64,000 nucleotides of DNA, from positions 34,104,601 to 34,168,600 of the forward strand of contig OX365948.1 in the NCBI GenBank assembly GCA_947247005.1, given 5' to 3'. The translations under genes were made by a program, and so were the position numbers. The stretch is from Spisula solida. Taxonomy: Eukaryota > Mollusca > Bivalvia > Venerida > Mactridae. The notes beneath the pieces are model-generated. The model saw nothing but the letters and a program-made list of their open reading frames with translations. It did not search any database and was not told the DNA's origin. Positions 1 through 10,940 of the stretch are shown here, piece after piece (positions within the stretch are counted from its first letter, which is position 1; each line of letters opens with the position of its first letter).

Positions 1-620
1 TTGCAAATAACATGCCTATCAATTCTTGAGTCATTTGAACGTAAGGTGACAAAGTTATGCTCCGGACAAGAAATGCTCTAATAAAATCAATCAAAGGGAA
101 ATAATTAAAAAACTATGACAGGTAGAGTTATGGTTCTTGCGCACTGCACTTCGGCTTACTGCAAGAAACATGCATACCAAATCTAGAGTCATTTGAACTT
201 AAGGTGACAAAGTTATGCTCCGGACAAGAAATGCTCTAATAAAATCAATCAAAGGGAAATAATTCAAAAACTATGACAGGTAGAGTTATGGTTCTTGCAC
301 ACTGCACTTCAGCTTATTGCAATAAACATGCATACCAAATCTAGAGTCATTTGAACGTAAGGTGACAAAGTTATGCTCCGGACAAGAAATGCTCTAATAA
401 AATCAATCAAAGGGAAATAATTCAAAAACTATGACAGGTAGAGTTATGGTTCTTGCACACAGCACTCCGGCTTATTGCAAGAAACATGCATACCAATTCT
501 TGAGTCATTTGAACTTAAGGTGACAAAGTTATGCTCCGGACAAGCAATTTGTGACGCCGCAGCCGCCGCCAAAGTAACACCTATATGTCTCCTTTTCAGG
601 CGACACAAAAAATGTGACCT
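1..620 (+). repeat. Dispersed repeat with 158-bp internal tandem units (copy 1, cut by window start)
   Basis: The word GTTATGCTCCGGACAAG recurs near 54, 212, 370 and 528, giving a 158-bp period. Units also share GGTAGAGTTATGGTTCTTG and AACATGCATACCAA. After the last partial unit there is a GCC-rich tail ending GGCGACACAA (about 540-608). The same units, orientation and tail recur at 58250-58860, so this is a dispersed element that carries its own tandem repeats, not a local minisatellite. No protein is recognised. Confidence 0.8.
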
Positions 621-624
621 CGAG

Positions 625-900
625 TGCTAACAAGGTTTTTCTTTGATTTGACCTAATGACCTAGTTTTTGACCGAAGATGACCCAGCTGTAGATTTGACC
701 TAGATTGTATAGAGACAAACAGTGTGACCAAGTATCATAAAGATTAAGGGAAAACTGTGACTTCCAGAGTGTTGACAGTGCACGGTGGATGCCCGACATA
801 GGGTGATCACTATTGGAACAGGCATGTGTGGAGTCCAACCAGGTGTCCCATACAATCTGGCCAGGGGTGGAAATCACACAGGATCTAGAGTGACATGTCA
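625..900 (+). repeat. Dispersed repeat of the TTGACCTAG / TTTCATAAAGATTA type (fragment 1)
   Basis: Contains TTTGACCTAATGACCTAG, GATGACCCAG, TTGACCTAGATT, GTGACCAAG and CATAAAGATTAAGG in this order. The same ordered words recur at 50010-50230 and twice over in 55120-55560, with a poorer match at 43735-43875. It directly follows the 158-bp-unit repeat. An open frame on the minus strand here is a by-product and resembles no known family. Confidence 0.65.
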
Positions 901-1344
901 AGTTTGTATATGTTATATAAGAATCAATAGAAAGCTATAGATCATATTCAAAACTGTCTTATTATAAGTCACTGGCCGTATTTTACGAGAAACAGATAAT
1001 TCTGCATGACGCCCTTGTGTCAGACACTATAATTATATAAATAACATAATAATATTTGCACTCACTTAGCTTTACAGATTAGCACAGGAAGCTATTAAAA
1101 TGACAGATTATAAGATGCAGTCAAATTTACACAAACATCAAAGGTTGTGATATACATATAATTACACCACAGGTAGACACATATAATTAATTTGTCAGAA
1201 AATGAATGTATGTATCAAACAAATAGGTGCATACACATGTATATGTGATTGTATACTCCCATGTATGCAAAAATCTAGTCATGGAATAAATTATCATTAT
1301 GAAATGCAGCGCTTAACTTTTTCCAACTTAGGGGTTCGAGCCAT
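901..1344. other. AT-rich stretch with no recognised feature
   Basis: No convincing open frame, TIR or array is seen. A short tRNA B-box-like string (GGGGTTCGAGCC) occurs near 1331 just before the 56-bp array. I see no A box, so it is not called as a SINE. Confidence 0.5.
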
Positions 1345-1915
1345 ATCATATTAGGGAGGATCAATCTGCCACCAGTCACTTAGTCTGCCAGCCTCAGTGG
1401 GCAACCAATTAGAGGACCAGTCTGTCACCAGTCACTCAGTCTGCCAGCCTTGGTGGGCAACTAATTAGAGGACCAGTCTGCCACCAGTCACTCAGTCTGC
1501 CGGCCTCGGTGGGCAACCAATTAGAGGACCAGTCTGTTATCAGTCACTCAGTTTGCCAGCCTCGGTGGGCAACCAATTAGAGGACCAGTCTGCCTCAAGT
1601 CACTCGGCCTGCCAGCCTCGGTGGCAACCAATTAGAGGCGTAGTCTGCCGGCCTCGGTGGGGAACCAATTAGAGGACCAGTATGCCACCAGTCACTCGGC
1701 CAGGCAACCAATTAGAGGCCCGGTCTGCCACCGGTCACTCAGTCTGCCAGCCTCGGTGGGCAACCAATTAGAGGCCCAGTCTGCCACCAATCACTCAGTC
1801 TGCCAGCCTTGGTGGGCAACCAATTAGAGGCCCAGTCTGCCACCAGTCACTCGCCCTGCCAGCCTCGGTAGGAAACCTATTGGAGGTCCAGTCTGCCCTA
1901 GTCACTGAGTTACCA
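1345..1915 (+). repeat. 56-bp minisatellite, about 10 copies
   Basis: Units such as AGAGGACCAGTCTGCCACC start at 1411, 1467, 1523 and 1579, a constant 56-bp step. Each unit carries GTCACTCAGTCTGCCAGCCT and GGTGGGCAACCAATTAG. Some copies near 1620-1720 are shortened. The unit is not a multiple of three and no long frame is open. Confidence 0.95.
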
Positions 1916-2269
1916 CTGTAGAGCATTTTATAGATGCCAATATGCTGACAAAATCATCATAAATTAAAAAGTGCACTTTCTTTTGTGTTTGAGTATTACC
2001 CACAAATGTAGTGAACTTGTGTAAAATAAAGACATAAACTTGTCTCTAGGTTTATGTATACTACTACAGTCAGTTTAGAACAATAAAAATAAGAATTATA
2101 GCCCATAAAAGCGTTTAATGTTTTCTCCATGATGCATATTTAATTCATAATATTTTTTTTTTCATTGAGTCAAATGATAAATATGACATTTGTACAAATG
2201 CTACCTACACATAAACACCAGCATTAAACAGATCAAATAATACATAAGACAGTCTTGTAAAAACAATCA
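1916..2269. other. AT-rich spacer with no recognised feature
   Basis: Unique-looking AT-rich sequence between two arrays. Nothing supportable was found on either strand. Confidence 0.5.
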
Positions 2270-3135
2270 AGGGTTGCCTCAGGTGAATCAAGGGTTGTCT
2301 CAGGTGAATGGAGGGTTGTCTAAGGTAAATGGAGGGTTGTCTCAGGTGAATCAAGGGTTGTCTCAGGTGAATCAAGTGTTGTCTCAGGTGAATCAAGGGT
2401 TGTGTCAGGTGAATTGAGGGTCGTCTCAGGTGAATGGAGGGTTGTCTCAGGTGAATGGAGGGTTGTCTCAGGTGAATCAAGGGTTGTCTCACGTGAATGG
2501 AGGGTTGTCTCAGGTGAATGGAGGGTTGTTTCAGGTGAATCAAGGGTTGTCTCAGGTGAATTGAGGGTTGTCTCAGGTGAATTGAGGATTGTCTCAGGTG
2601 AATGGAGGGTTGTCGCAGGTGAATGAGGGTTGTCTTAGAGGGTTGTCTCAGGTGAATCAAGGGTTGTCTCAGGTGAATGGAGGGTTTACTCAGGTGAATG
2701 GAGGGTTGTTTCAGGTGAATCAAGGGTTGTCTCAGGTGAATGGAGGGTTGTCTCAGGTGAATGGAGGGTTGTCTCAGGTGAATGGAAGGTTGTCTCAGGT
2801 GAATGGAAGGTTGTCGCAGGTGAATGGAGGGTTGTCTCAGGTAAATGGAAGGTTGTCTCAGGTGAATGGAGGGTTGTCGCAGGTGAATGGAGGGTTGTCT
2901 CAGGTGTATCAAGTGTTGTCTCAGTTGAATCAAGTGTTGTCTCAGGTGAATGGAGGGTTGGCTGAGGTGAATGGAGGGTTGTCTCAGGTGAATAAAAGGT
3001 TGTCTCAGGTGAATGGAGGGTTGTCTCAGAGGGTTGTCTCAGGTGAATGGAGGGTTGTCTCCGGTAAATGGAGGGTTGTCTCAGGTGAATGGAAGGTTGT
3101 CTCAGGTGAAAAGAGGGTTATTTCGGGTGAATCCA
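2270..3135 (+). repeat. 21-bp minisatellite, about 41 copies
   Basis: The unit is GGGTTGTCTCAGGTGAATGG plus one base, with copies ending GGA, TCAA or GGAA. Because 21 bp is seven codons, long repetitive frames are open on both strands, including 242 residues of an HLRQPSI-type repeat on the minus strand. Substitutions between units change residues freely in every frame, so I do not call a protein. Confidence 0.95.
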
Positions 3136-3834
3136 ATACAATTAGTCAGTCATGATTGAATACCAAATCTCATAACAGATTAGTTGTCATAGACAGTTAT
3201 TCATTAAATATTCCTGAGTTCAAACCAACAAGAGTATAATGAGGAGTTCATAGGGAAGGAACTTGACAAGAAACTTGTAATTGGAATCAGATTCCAAAAT
3301 AATTAATAAATACAGCTGATTAACTTCTAAACATCTGATTCTCTTTATGTCCATTCATTGTGACAAGGTCAACTCCAAGCTCAGCTTCAGACCAATGATA
3401 AGTGTCAAGTTCCAGGAATCCTATACGGAATAGATAATGAGGATAAGGAAGATTTAATTGAATAGTGCATGTCTTTGTTAAGATTTAAAGATGACATTAG
3501 TATGACTATGTTAATGCTGTAATTAATTGCAGTGACTGACATTACTGAAAATGTTGGCATCTTTATCACAAGTCCACACTATAAACTGTATGTTTCAGTA
3601 TCACCTATGTGATATACGTGATTAACTGCGTCAGTTGAATAAAAATGGAATAAATAAAGAGTTTTGATTTAACTTGCAATGTTATTAAGGTGATTAACAC
3701 TTGTTAGCTTATCCACATGTAATCTGCATCAATGTTCCAATGATAAAACATTCATGTAGGCTAATATAATCAATCCTCCTACTACTATATTATAGATCAA
3801 ACATTCATCATACTTCTATTCTATTGAAGCGCAC
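3136..3834. other. AT-rich unique sequence with no recognised feature
   Basis: No open frame of note, TIR or tandem structure was seen. Confidence 0.5.
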
Positions 3835-4362
3835 CATAGTGAGTGTGCATTGATAAATGTTGTCATGATGTTCAATGCCCATATGACAACAAATATAGTG
3901 CACGTGGTGAGTGTGCATTGATAAATGTCGTCATAATGTTCAATGGCCATATGACAACAAATGTAGTGCACCATGGTGAGTGTGCATTGATAAATGTCGT
4001 CATAATGTTCAATGGCCATATGACAACAAATGTAGCACACCATAGTGAGTGTGCATTGATAAATGTCGTCATAATGTTCAATGGCCATATGACAACAAAT
4101 GTAGCGCACCATAGTGAGTGTGCATTGATAAATGTCGTCATAATGTTCAATGGCCATATGACAACAAATGTAGTGCACCATGGTGAGTGTGCATTGATAA
4201 ATGTCGTCATAATGTTCAATGGCCATATGACAACAAATATAGTGCACATGGTGAGTGTGCATTGATAAATGTCATAATGTTCAATGCCCATATGAAAACA
4301 AATGTAGCGTACCATAGTGAGTGTGCATTGATAAATGTCGTCATAATGTTCAATGATAACCC
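3835..4362 (+). repeat. 69-bp minisatellite, about 8 copies
   Basis: GAGTGTGCATTGATAAATGT starts at 3841, 3909, 3978 and 4047, a 68-69-bp step. Each unit also has TCATAATGTTCAATGGCCAT and ATGACAACAAATGTAG. The last copies are shortened. Several overlapping repetitive frames are open on both strands because 69 bp is 23 codons. They look like artefacts of the period. Confidence 0.95.
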
Positions 4363-5285
4363 TTCTTCAGTCATATATATGGCAGCCTGAGTTGACCTTA
4401 CCAATTTTCCTTGAAATTTAAAGAACTCTATGACCTAATTTTGCTCTCCTGCAAGCAACTTTTATATTGTCACCTTCACCCAAAAGGAGGGCAATACAAA
4501 CAATTGTAGCCAATTTTACAAAAGGTTATGACCAGCTGTTGCTGGTCCCTGTTGAAACACACAGCAGAAATCCATGAAATACCAAAACAGACAAGTTTTT
4601 AAACAAAAGAATTCCATTAATACATACAATACAACATTAAAATTCATACAGGCCAGTGTATTTATTTTCAAGATCAAACAGGACAAAACAAACATGAGCA
4701 GAATCCTAATTACACTGACCAATATAAAGACAGTCGTCATTATAAATTCCTGATACATAAAATGTTTCTAAAAGTCCAACATTACAACAATTGTCTACGC
4801 TGTAACATGTCCTCTATGAATATTTATCAATCTAATTTATGCATAATATGCGTCTTGGCATATCTGTGTTACTGATGAGACCGTTCATTGAGATTCAGGA
4901 ACATGAAATTTATTTAATTTGTGATAGACTTTTATAATGTCTCATAAATATCTCTCTACAATACTTTATACATGAAATTGTTAAAATTTATATAAGTTAC
5001 AAATGTTTATAGATCAAAGACGAATATGATTTTTAGAACTACAAATGTACAATAAAATGCATTAATTGGTCATACTGTTACAGCATATGTTATGACAAAA
5101 GTCCTATTGTTTCTGGATCTTCACTCTTATTTCGTTGGTTAATTAAGTATGTTAGTATCAATTTTAATCAGCAAACACTAAAACAAAATGAATCTAATGA
5201 CCTCTAAGTCTGGGATGTAAATAAGATTCGCAGATTTTGGCATCCACAACATTGACCTCAGTTCAGTCATAGTCCCCCTGAGCTT
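4363..5285. other. AT-rich unique sequence with no recognised feature
   Basis: An 80-residue minus frame at 4516-4758 is hydrophobic but matches nothing I recognise. No other structure was seen. Confidence 0.45.
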
Positions 5286-5560
5286 GGTTAGACTCAAGAG
5301 CCCGGTTAGAGACTCAATCAGCTTGGTTCTGGACTCATTGTCAGCTTTGTCGTAGACCCACTGAGCTCACTAAGCTGGGACGAGACCCACTGAGCTCACT
5401 AAGCTCAGTCGTACACACACTGAGCTCACTAAGCTCAGTTGTACACACACTGAGCTCACTAAGATCAGTCATAGACCCACTGAGCTCACTAAGCTCGGTC
5501 GTACACACACTGAGCTCATTAAGCTCAGTCGTTGACCCACTAAGCTTCAGGTCATAGACA
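5286..5560 (+). repeat. 30-bp minisatellite with GAGCTC in each unit, about 7 regular copies
   Basis: Core unit is CTGAGCTCACTAAGCTCAG followed by TCGTACACACA or TCGTAGACCCA. The first 60 bases are a degenerate lead-in (CAGCTTGGT words). The regular part runs from about 5355 to 5545. Confidence 0.85.
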
Positions 5561-5817
5561 CAGGCTGAGGTGACACTGCAACATATGTCTTTATCATCTC
5601 TAGATCAAAGTCTGACAGCATGTCACAGATGTAGTTATGAGTAATGCCATACTTTTATAGTACATTTAACCTTTTATAGTATGCTTATTATTGGAGGATC
5701 ACCTAGAGTAAACTATTTATTGACTAGACACAACAGCTACTGGGCTGTAAGCAGCTATACATTTTTTTATTTCATAAGATTAAGCTAAGAATATCAAAGA
5801 GAACAGCTTGAATACAT
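5561..5817. other. Spacer with no recognised feature
   Basis: A short unique stretch between the 30-bp and 38-bp arrays. Confidence 0.4.
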
Positions 5818-6775
5818 GCTTGCATGCTCTTTACAGAACAAATTGAACATCATAGGCTTGCATGCTCTTTACAGAACAAATGGAACATCATAGGCGTGCA
5901 TGCTCTTTACAGAACAAATGGAACATCATAGGCTTGCATGCTCTTTACAGAACAAATGGAACATCATAGGCGTGCATGCTCTTTACAGGACAAATGGAAC
6001 ATCATAGGCGTGCATGCTCTTTACAGGACAAATGGAATATCATAGGCGTGTATGCTCTTTACAGGACAAATGGAACATCATAGGCTTGCATGCTCTTTAC
6101 AGGACAAATGGGACATCATAGGCTTGCATGCTCTTTACAGGACAAATGGAATATCATAGGCGTGCATGCTCTTTACAGGACAAATGGAACATCATAGGCT
6201 TGCATGCTCTTTACAGGACAAATGGAACATCATAGGCTTACATGCTCTTTACAGGACAAATGGAACATCATAGACTTGTATGCTCTTTACAGGACAAATG
6301 GGACATCATAGGCGTGCATGCTCTTTACAGAACAAATGGAACATCATAGGCGTGCATGCTCTTTACAGGACAAATGGGACATCATAGACTTGCATGCTCT
6401 TTACAGAACAAATGGAACATCATAGGCGTGCATGCTCTTTACAGGACAAATGGGACATCATAGGCGTGCATGCTCTTTACAGAACAAATGGAACATCATA
6501 GGCGTGCATGCTCTTTACAGGACAAATGGGACATCATAGGCGTGCATGCTCTTTACAGAACAAATGGAACATCATAGGCGTGCATGCTCTTTACAGGACA
6601 AATGGGACATCATAGACTTGCATGCTCTTTACAGGACAAATGACCATTTGCTTGCATGTTTTTATAGGACAAATAAGACTTCAGGCCATGTTCAGGGCTT
6701 ACATGCTTTTATGGGACAAACGAAACTTCAGACCAAGAGTCCGGAGGCTTACATGATTTGATAGGACAAAGAAAC
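5818..6775 (+). repeat. 38-bp minisatellite, about 22 regular copies plus decayed right edge
   Basis: Unit: GCATGCTCTTTACAGGACAA, then ATGGAACATCATAGGCGT. Units vary at a few fixed positions (AGAACA or AGGACA; TGGAAC or TGGGAC; GGCGTG or GGCTTG). Regular copies run to about 6640; beyond this units diverge and change length. Every unit has the palindrome GCATGC. Confidence 0.95.
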
Positions 6776-7001
6776 ATTGTATCAATGTAGCTTTTTTCAG
6801 CGTTAGCTGTCTAGTTTGATATTTGACCTGTAACTTTTGACCACTTTAAAAACCAATGAAATGTTTGCAAATAAATCAGTAGTAACAGGAAAAACGAGCC
6901 AGGTAGTTTAGAATATGCTACATGTATATTCATCACAAAAGATACTGTGAAAAAATAACATTTCTATTAAACATGTAAACCAAAATTAATGTACAGTAGA
7001 T
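6776..7001. other. Spacer with no recognised feature
   Basis: AT-rich unique sequence between the 38-bp array and the hAT-like element. Confidence 0.4.
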
Positions 7002-7009
7002 ACACACAG

Positions 7010-7543
7010 TAGGGGTCGGGCTGATACATCGAAATATCAATGCATTGCGATTCCGAGTGTCCCGATAGTATGGATGGATAGTAAAAGTATCGATCTAATA
7101 ACTATCACCGATAGTTAGCCCAACTATTGATAGTTACGACAGTTTCCTTTTTATAAATAAGGTTTATTATTAAATTAAAACAAGTTCCATTCTCGTTAAA
7201 AAACTAATTTTAAATAATTACACGCATCAAAACTGCCACAAAGGACCGATATCGAAATCATTATTCCATTGAACATGATAAAAAATTTTTTTTATTGATC
7301 TACTTCAGTCCAATTCATTTTAAATCAGTTCCACAAATTGTAGATTAGTATGCTATACAACAAAGTGATATCTTACACAGTGCAAATTTGCATTTATAAG
7401 TTAATCGCTGGTTTTCAAATCTTGGCAATAACTATTGCAATAGTATCGCAATAGTTTCCAGCAATACAATAATATTGCAATAGTACTTTCAGCAATAGCA
7501 ATAGTATTGCAATAGTCCAAAATGGACTCAATAGTCACCCCTA
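7010..7543. mobile_element. Non-autonomous hAT-like DNA transposon (534 bp)
   Basis: The left end TAGGGGTC and the right end GACCCCTA-like string (read inward as TAGGGGTG) form a short terminal inverted repeat. The element is flanked by an exact 8-bp direct repeat, ACACACAG, at 7002-7009 and 7544-7551. An 8-bp duplication and a TAGGGGT end fit the hAT superfamily. Subterminal regions are packed with ATAGTATCGAT and GCAATAGTATTGCAATAGT words, as expected for transposase-binding clusters. There is no transposase frame. The duplication is low in complexity, so some doubt remains. Confidence 0.65.
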
Positions 7544-7689
7544 ACACACAGAGATCTGTTATTCGTGTTGCTCACCATACTAAGTGCATAGCATTGTTAA
7601 CTGCTTGACCTTAAAGTGATCCGGGTCAAGTACAGAGTGAAGGTATATGGGTAGATACAGCACACTGTATCTTAGTAGCAAATTAGCTA

Positions 7690-8045
7690 TGTCGGTTATG
7701 AATCGTTTATGGAGCACCCCTGGGCCTCGAGTTCAATCTCATTAGAACATAGTTTTTTCTGATTTTCTTTTTCCCATTTTCTTTTTGTCTATAATTTTGA
7801 CCTATATTTAAGGTAAGTCCCGGCTACATTTTTTTTGCAGACATAATGCGTGCTAAATATTAAAATCTGAGTTATGTTTGGAATCACTATCGCTATAATT
7901 GCCGGATATAATGGACCGTAGAATATAGACTACTAAACATATCTATATTATTATTCTTTTTTGATCTACCGACAAACAATATACATGTATAAATATATAG
8001 ATTCTAGTTTGATTTGTGTTTTTCAATTTCAATGTGATGAAATGA
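7690..8045 (+). repeat. Interspersed repeat, probable SINE body, copy 1
   Basis: Shares a long ordered match with 10610-10940: TTTTTCTGATTTTCTTTTT, CATTTTCTTTTTGTCTAT, GTGCTAAATATTAAAATCTG, AGTTATGTTTGGAATCACTA, then ATATAGATTCTAGTTTGATT. Upstream, CTCGAGTTCAATCTCATT resembles a tRNA B box, so the repeat may be a tRNA-derived SINE. A 72-residue minus frame here is not meaningful. Confidence 0.65.
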
Positions 8046-8299
8046 TGTCCGCATCTTAATTGAAAACAAGTACCCTTATCCGCCATCTTAACGCTGTTTA
8101 TCTTTTTTAAAGATATTTCTTGTTTAATTGTAACAAGAACAGATTTGAGCAAGAAAATCATGGCAAAAATACTTCTTTCTTCTTAGATTTGAAAAGTTTT
8201 GACAGAATGATAAATGAGCCCATGACGCACATACAAGTGGTAATTAGGACAGAGGTTCTACTGAGGCATAATGCCCAATCCTGAAAATAAGATGCAATT
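8046..8299. other. Spacer with no recognised feature
   Basis: No structure seen beyond ordinary AT-rich sequence. Confidence 0.35.
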
Positions 8300-8399
8300 C
8301 TGTGCCGGGTGCCATAATCATAAAAAAAATTATTTCCCTACACCAAGAATATGTTTCAAACATTGTTCTATTGTTAAATTTCAGCTTATGGAACTTCAA

Positions 8400-8625
8400 A
8401 TGACCATAACTTAGTCAATACTTCGAATCTTTTCACCAAATAACTTTTATTTTCTGCAGAAAAGTTCAATCTTTCTACTGCAGCAAATCCTGATTTCCGG
8501 ATTAATACGGAATAATAGGACCCCTGTTAGGAACGGAACATTTTGACTACACCATCGAATCCTAGACCTTTCATGCTCGGAGTGGACACTCTTTATCACT
8601 AGGCCAAAACATCTATGGGATTAAT
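8400..8625 (-). mobile_element. tRNA-derived SINE (minus strand)
   Basis: Reading the minus strand from about 8625, TTGGCCTAGTGATAAAGAG fits a pol III A box and GGTCTAGGATTCGATGG fits a B box about 45 bases later. The tRNA-like head is followed by a non-tRNA body that fades near 8400. No target duplication was identified, so the 3' limit is approximate. Confidence 0.6.
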
Positions 8626-8639
8626 TCTTCATTGATGAG

Positions 8640-9858
8640 GACAGTACCATAAAATACAGGTGTGCACGTTGACATATATTTTGATCTTACAAAAATATAA
8701 ATCTGTAAAGTACTATGAAAGAAGATATCTAACATAATCAAATAACAGGGTTAGTCAACAAGCAGTACATGACACTCATGAGTTGGGAACAAACATAGAA
8801 CTAGCTCAAAATCAAGACAACAAATTTGCCGATAGACGTTAAGCAAACAGAAAAATGAAATGCAGGTCAACGTCTATTTTTCTACCTGACATCAAGTGCA
8901 AGTTGTGATCAAATAAATCATAGTATTTAATATAATTCACACACTATTGTCAAGGGTGGCATTCAACTGAAAACATTTCCCCCCATGTCCCCAAAGCTAC
9001 TTGGTGAAGGAGAAAGAAAGCCAATATTTAAACAGGATGTACTGGATTGCTTCCTATTATAACACTCCCACCTCAGTCTAGGAAACAAAAACCAAGACGA
9101 AAATTTCAAACTTTCAAATTTCAAACATTCAAGTACCATTAAACTTGGCGATGAAAATATGTATGACACGGAGATTTTCATATTTTAAACATAATGATTC
9201 AATCCGATTAAGACGATTTCCGCAGTAGATAACGGTTCATTTCATTCAAAAAAAGCTTGACTAAAAAGTAAAATTGTTCACATCGTAAACCTATGCAAAC
9301 ACGGAGTTAATCATAGGATGGGTCTCATTGATAAAGATGAAGACGACCTAGACACCCGTGTATTTTGAAACACGCATATTTTGGGCAACCGGGTATCAAC
9401 TTGTATAAATATTAAACTGATACCATGACCAGTAATATTTGCATCAAGATACTGTGACCGATAAAAATGATATTAACATAAAATACACTATTTCAAAGCG
9501 GCCTATTGACCTGAATCAGATATGAGCGTCACCTTACCAAGCTAGGTGGATGAATAAGGATTTAACACTTTATACCTTTTTATACCATTGCAATAACTGT
9601 CATACAATTAATGCATATTTTAAGTAACTGAATACCTTAGAGTTGATGTCTTCTCTACATAGCAGCATCTTGTATCATCTAGTAGTCTCTGAATTGGATA
9701 AAACTTCAACCTGAGGAATATTGTTCAATGACCTAATCTTGAAACTGAACAAGCTTCAACCACCAGTTCTGACTCATCTGAAATGGAGATTTACAGGGTA
9801 ATAATAAAGTTGTGATGCACAGACTGAATGATCCCGAGTCATTTCATTGTCATTTTCA
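8640..9858. other. AT-rich unique sequence with no recognised feature
   Basis: A 72-residue minus frame (8963-9181) resembles no family I know. No arrays or inverted ends were seen. Confidence 0.45.
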
Positions 9859-10156
9859 AACAAGACTGCGTTCAATAAACGCTTATGCCCCCTGTGGAAG
9901 CCTTGTCCATAAATAAGTCTAAGTCCAAAATTAGGTCAAGGTGAAGGTCAAAATGGGGTCAGGTGATACAGGTGTGTGGAGAGTGTTCATATACAACATC
10001 CATGCAAGTTTGGAAGCTTTGTAGCAAGCCATAATGATGCTAGAAGAAACGGTCAATTTGGGTTAACCAGGACTGACGGACGAACGGACGGACGGACGAA
10101 CGGACGGACAGGTGAATCACTATATGCCTCCCGATCTATCGATACGGGGGCATAAA
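9859..10156 (+). mobile_element. Hairpin-ended GACG-tract element, copy 1
   Basis: Starts AAACAAGACTGCGTTCAATA and has TTATGCCCCC at 9883-9892, matched inversely by GGGGGCATAA at 10146-10155. An ACGGACGGACGG tract precedes a 3' hairpin (TATGCCTCCCGAT, then CGATACGGGGGCATA), and the copy ends in TAAAAA. A near-identical copy lies at 10226-10507, only 70 bp away. Confidence 0.8.
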
Positions 10157-10225
10157 AACAGGGTCAAAGCCTGTAGTCACGAGACAAATGGAACCCCTAA
10201 GAGCAAACAGACGAAAAGAATACAT

Positions 10226-10507
10226 AAACAAGACTGCGTTCAATAAACGCTTATGCCCCCTGTGGAAGCCTTGTCCATAAATAAGTCTAAGTCCAAAATT
10301 AGGTCAAGGTGAAGGTCAAAAAGGGGTAAGGTGATACAGGTGTGTGGAGAGTGTTCATATACAACATCCATGCAAGTTTGGAAGCTTTGTAGCAAGCTAT
10401 AATGATGCTAGAAGAAACGGTCAATTTGGGTTAACCAGGACGGACGGACGGACGGACAGGTGAATCACTATATGCCTCCCGATCTATCGATACGGGGGCA
10501 TAAAAAC
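10226..10507 (+). mobile_element. Hairpin-ended GACG-tract element, copy 2
   Basis: Almost identical to the copy at 9859-10156, including AAACAAGACTGCGTTCAATA, TTATGCCCCC (10251-10260) and GGGGGCATAA (10494-10503). The GACG tract is shorter. High identity between adjacent same-strand copies suggests recent transposition or a local duplication. No protein is encoded. Confidence 0.8.
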
Positions 10508-10609
10508 TTAGTACTTTTTTCGCCAAAATATTTTTATATCGGCAGATTTTTGGTGGATCACGCGGCAGCTTTTTAATTTAGGCCTTTGGTACAACAATAT
10601 AACGTCGTC

Positions 10610-10940
10610 TTTTCTGATAAATCGTTTTATGAGCAGTGGGCCGCGAGCTTAAATCTCAATTGAGCCTAGGTCTTTTTCTGATTTTCTTTTTTTCACATTT
10701 TCTTTTTGTCTATTATTTCGACATTTATTTAAGGTCAACAGCTTTTTTCAGACATTTTTAATGTGTGCTAAATATTAAAATCTGAGTTATGTTTGGAATC
10801 ACTAATGCTATAATTACCAGATATAACAGACTATGCATTCCTATATTATTCTTCATTGATCTACTTACATACAATATAAACAATATATATGTATAAATAT
10901 ATAGATTCTAGTTTGATTTGTGTTTATTAATTTCAACGAC
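10610..10940 (+). repeat. Interspersed repeat, probable SINE body, copy 2
   Basis: Diverged direct repeat of 7690-8045 in the same orientation. GTGCTAAATATTAAAATCTG and TATAGATTCTAGTTTGATT are conserved, while the tRNA-like head is more decayed. Confidence 0.65.

Noticed and set aside
1305..1345. tRNA-derived SINE left of the 56-bp array
   Set aside because: Only a B-box-like GGGGTTCGAGCC is present, with no A box at the right distance.
2205..2933. 242-residue HLRQPSI-type repeat protein on the minus strand
   Set aside because: By-product of the 21-bp unit. Plus-strand frames are equally open and variants are not silent in any frame.
4871..4900. Second hammerhead core (CTGATGAG) and another at about 57207
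   Set aside because: No GAAA after a closable stem II at either place, so the match is to one short word only.
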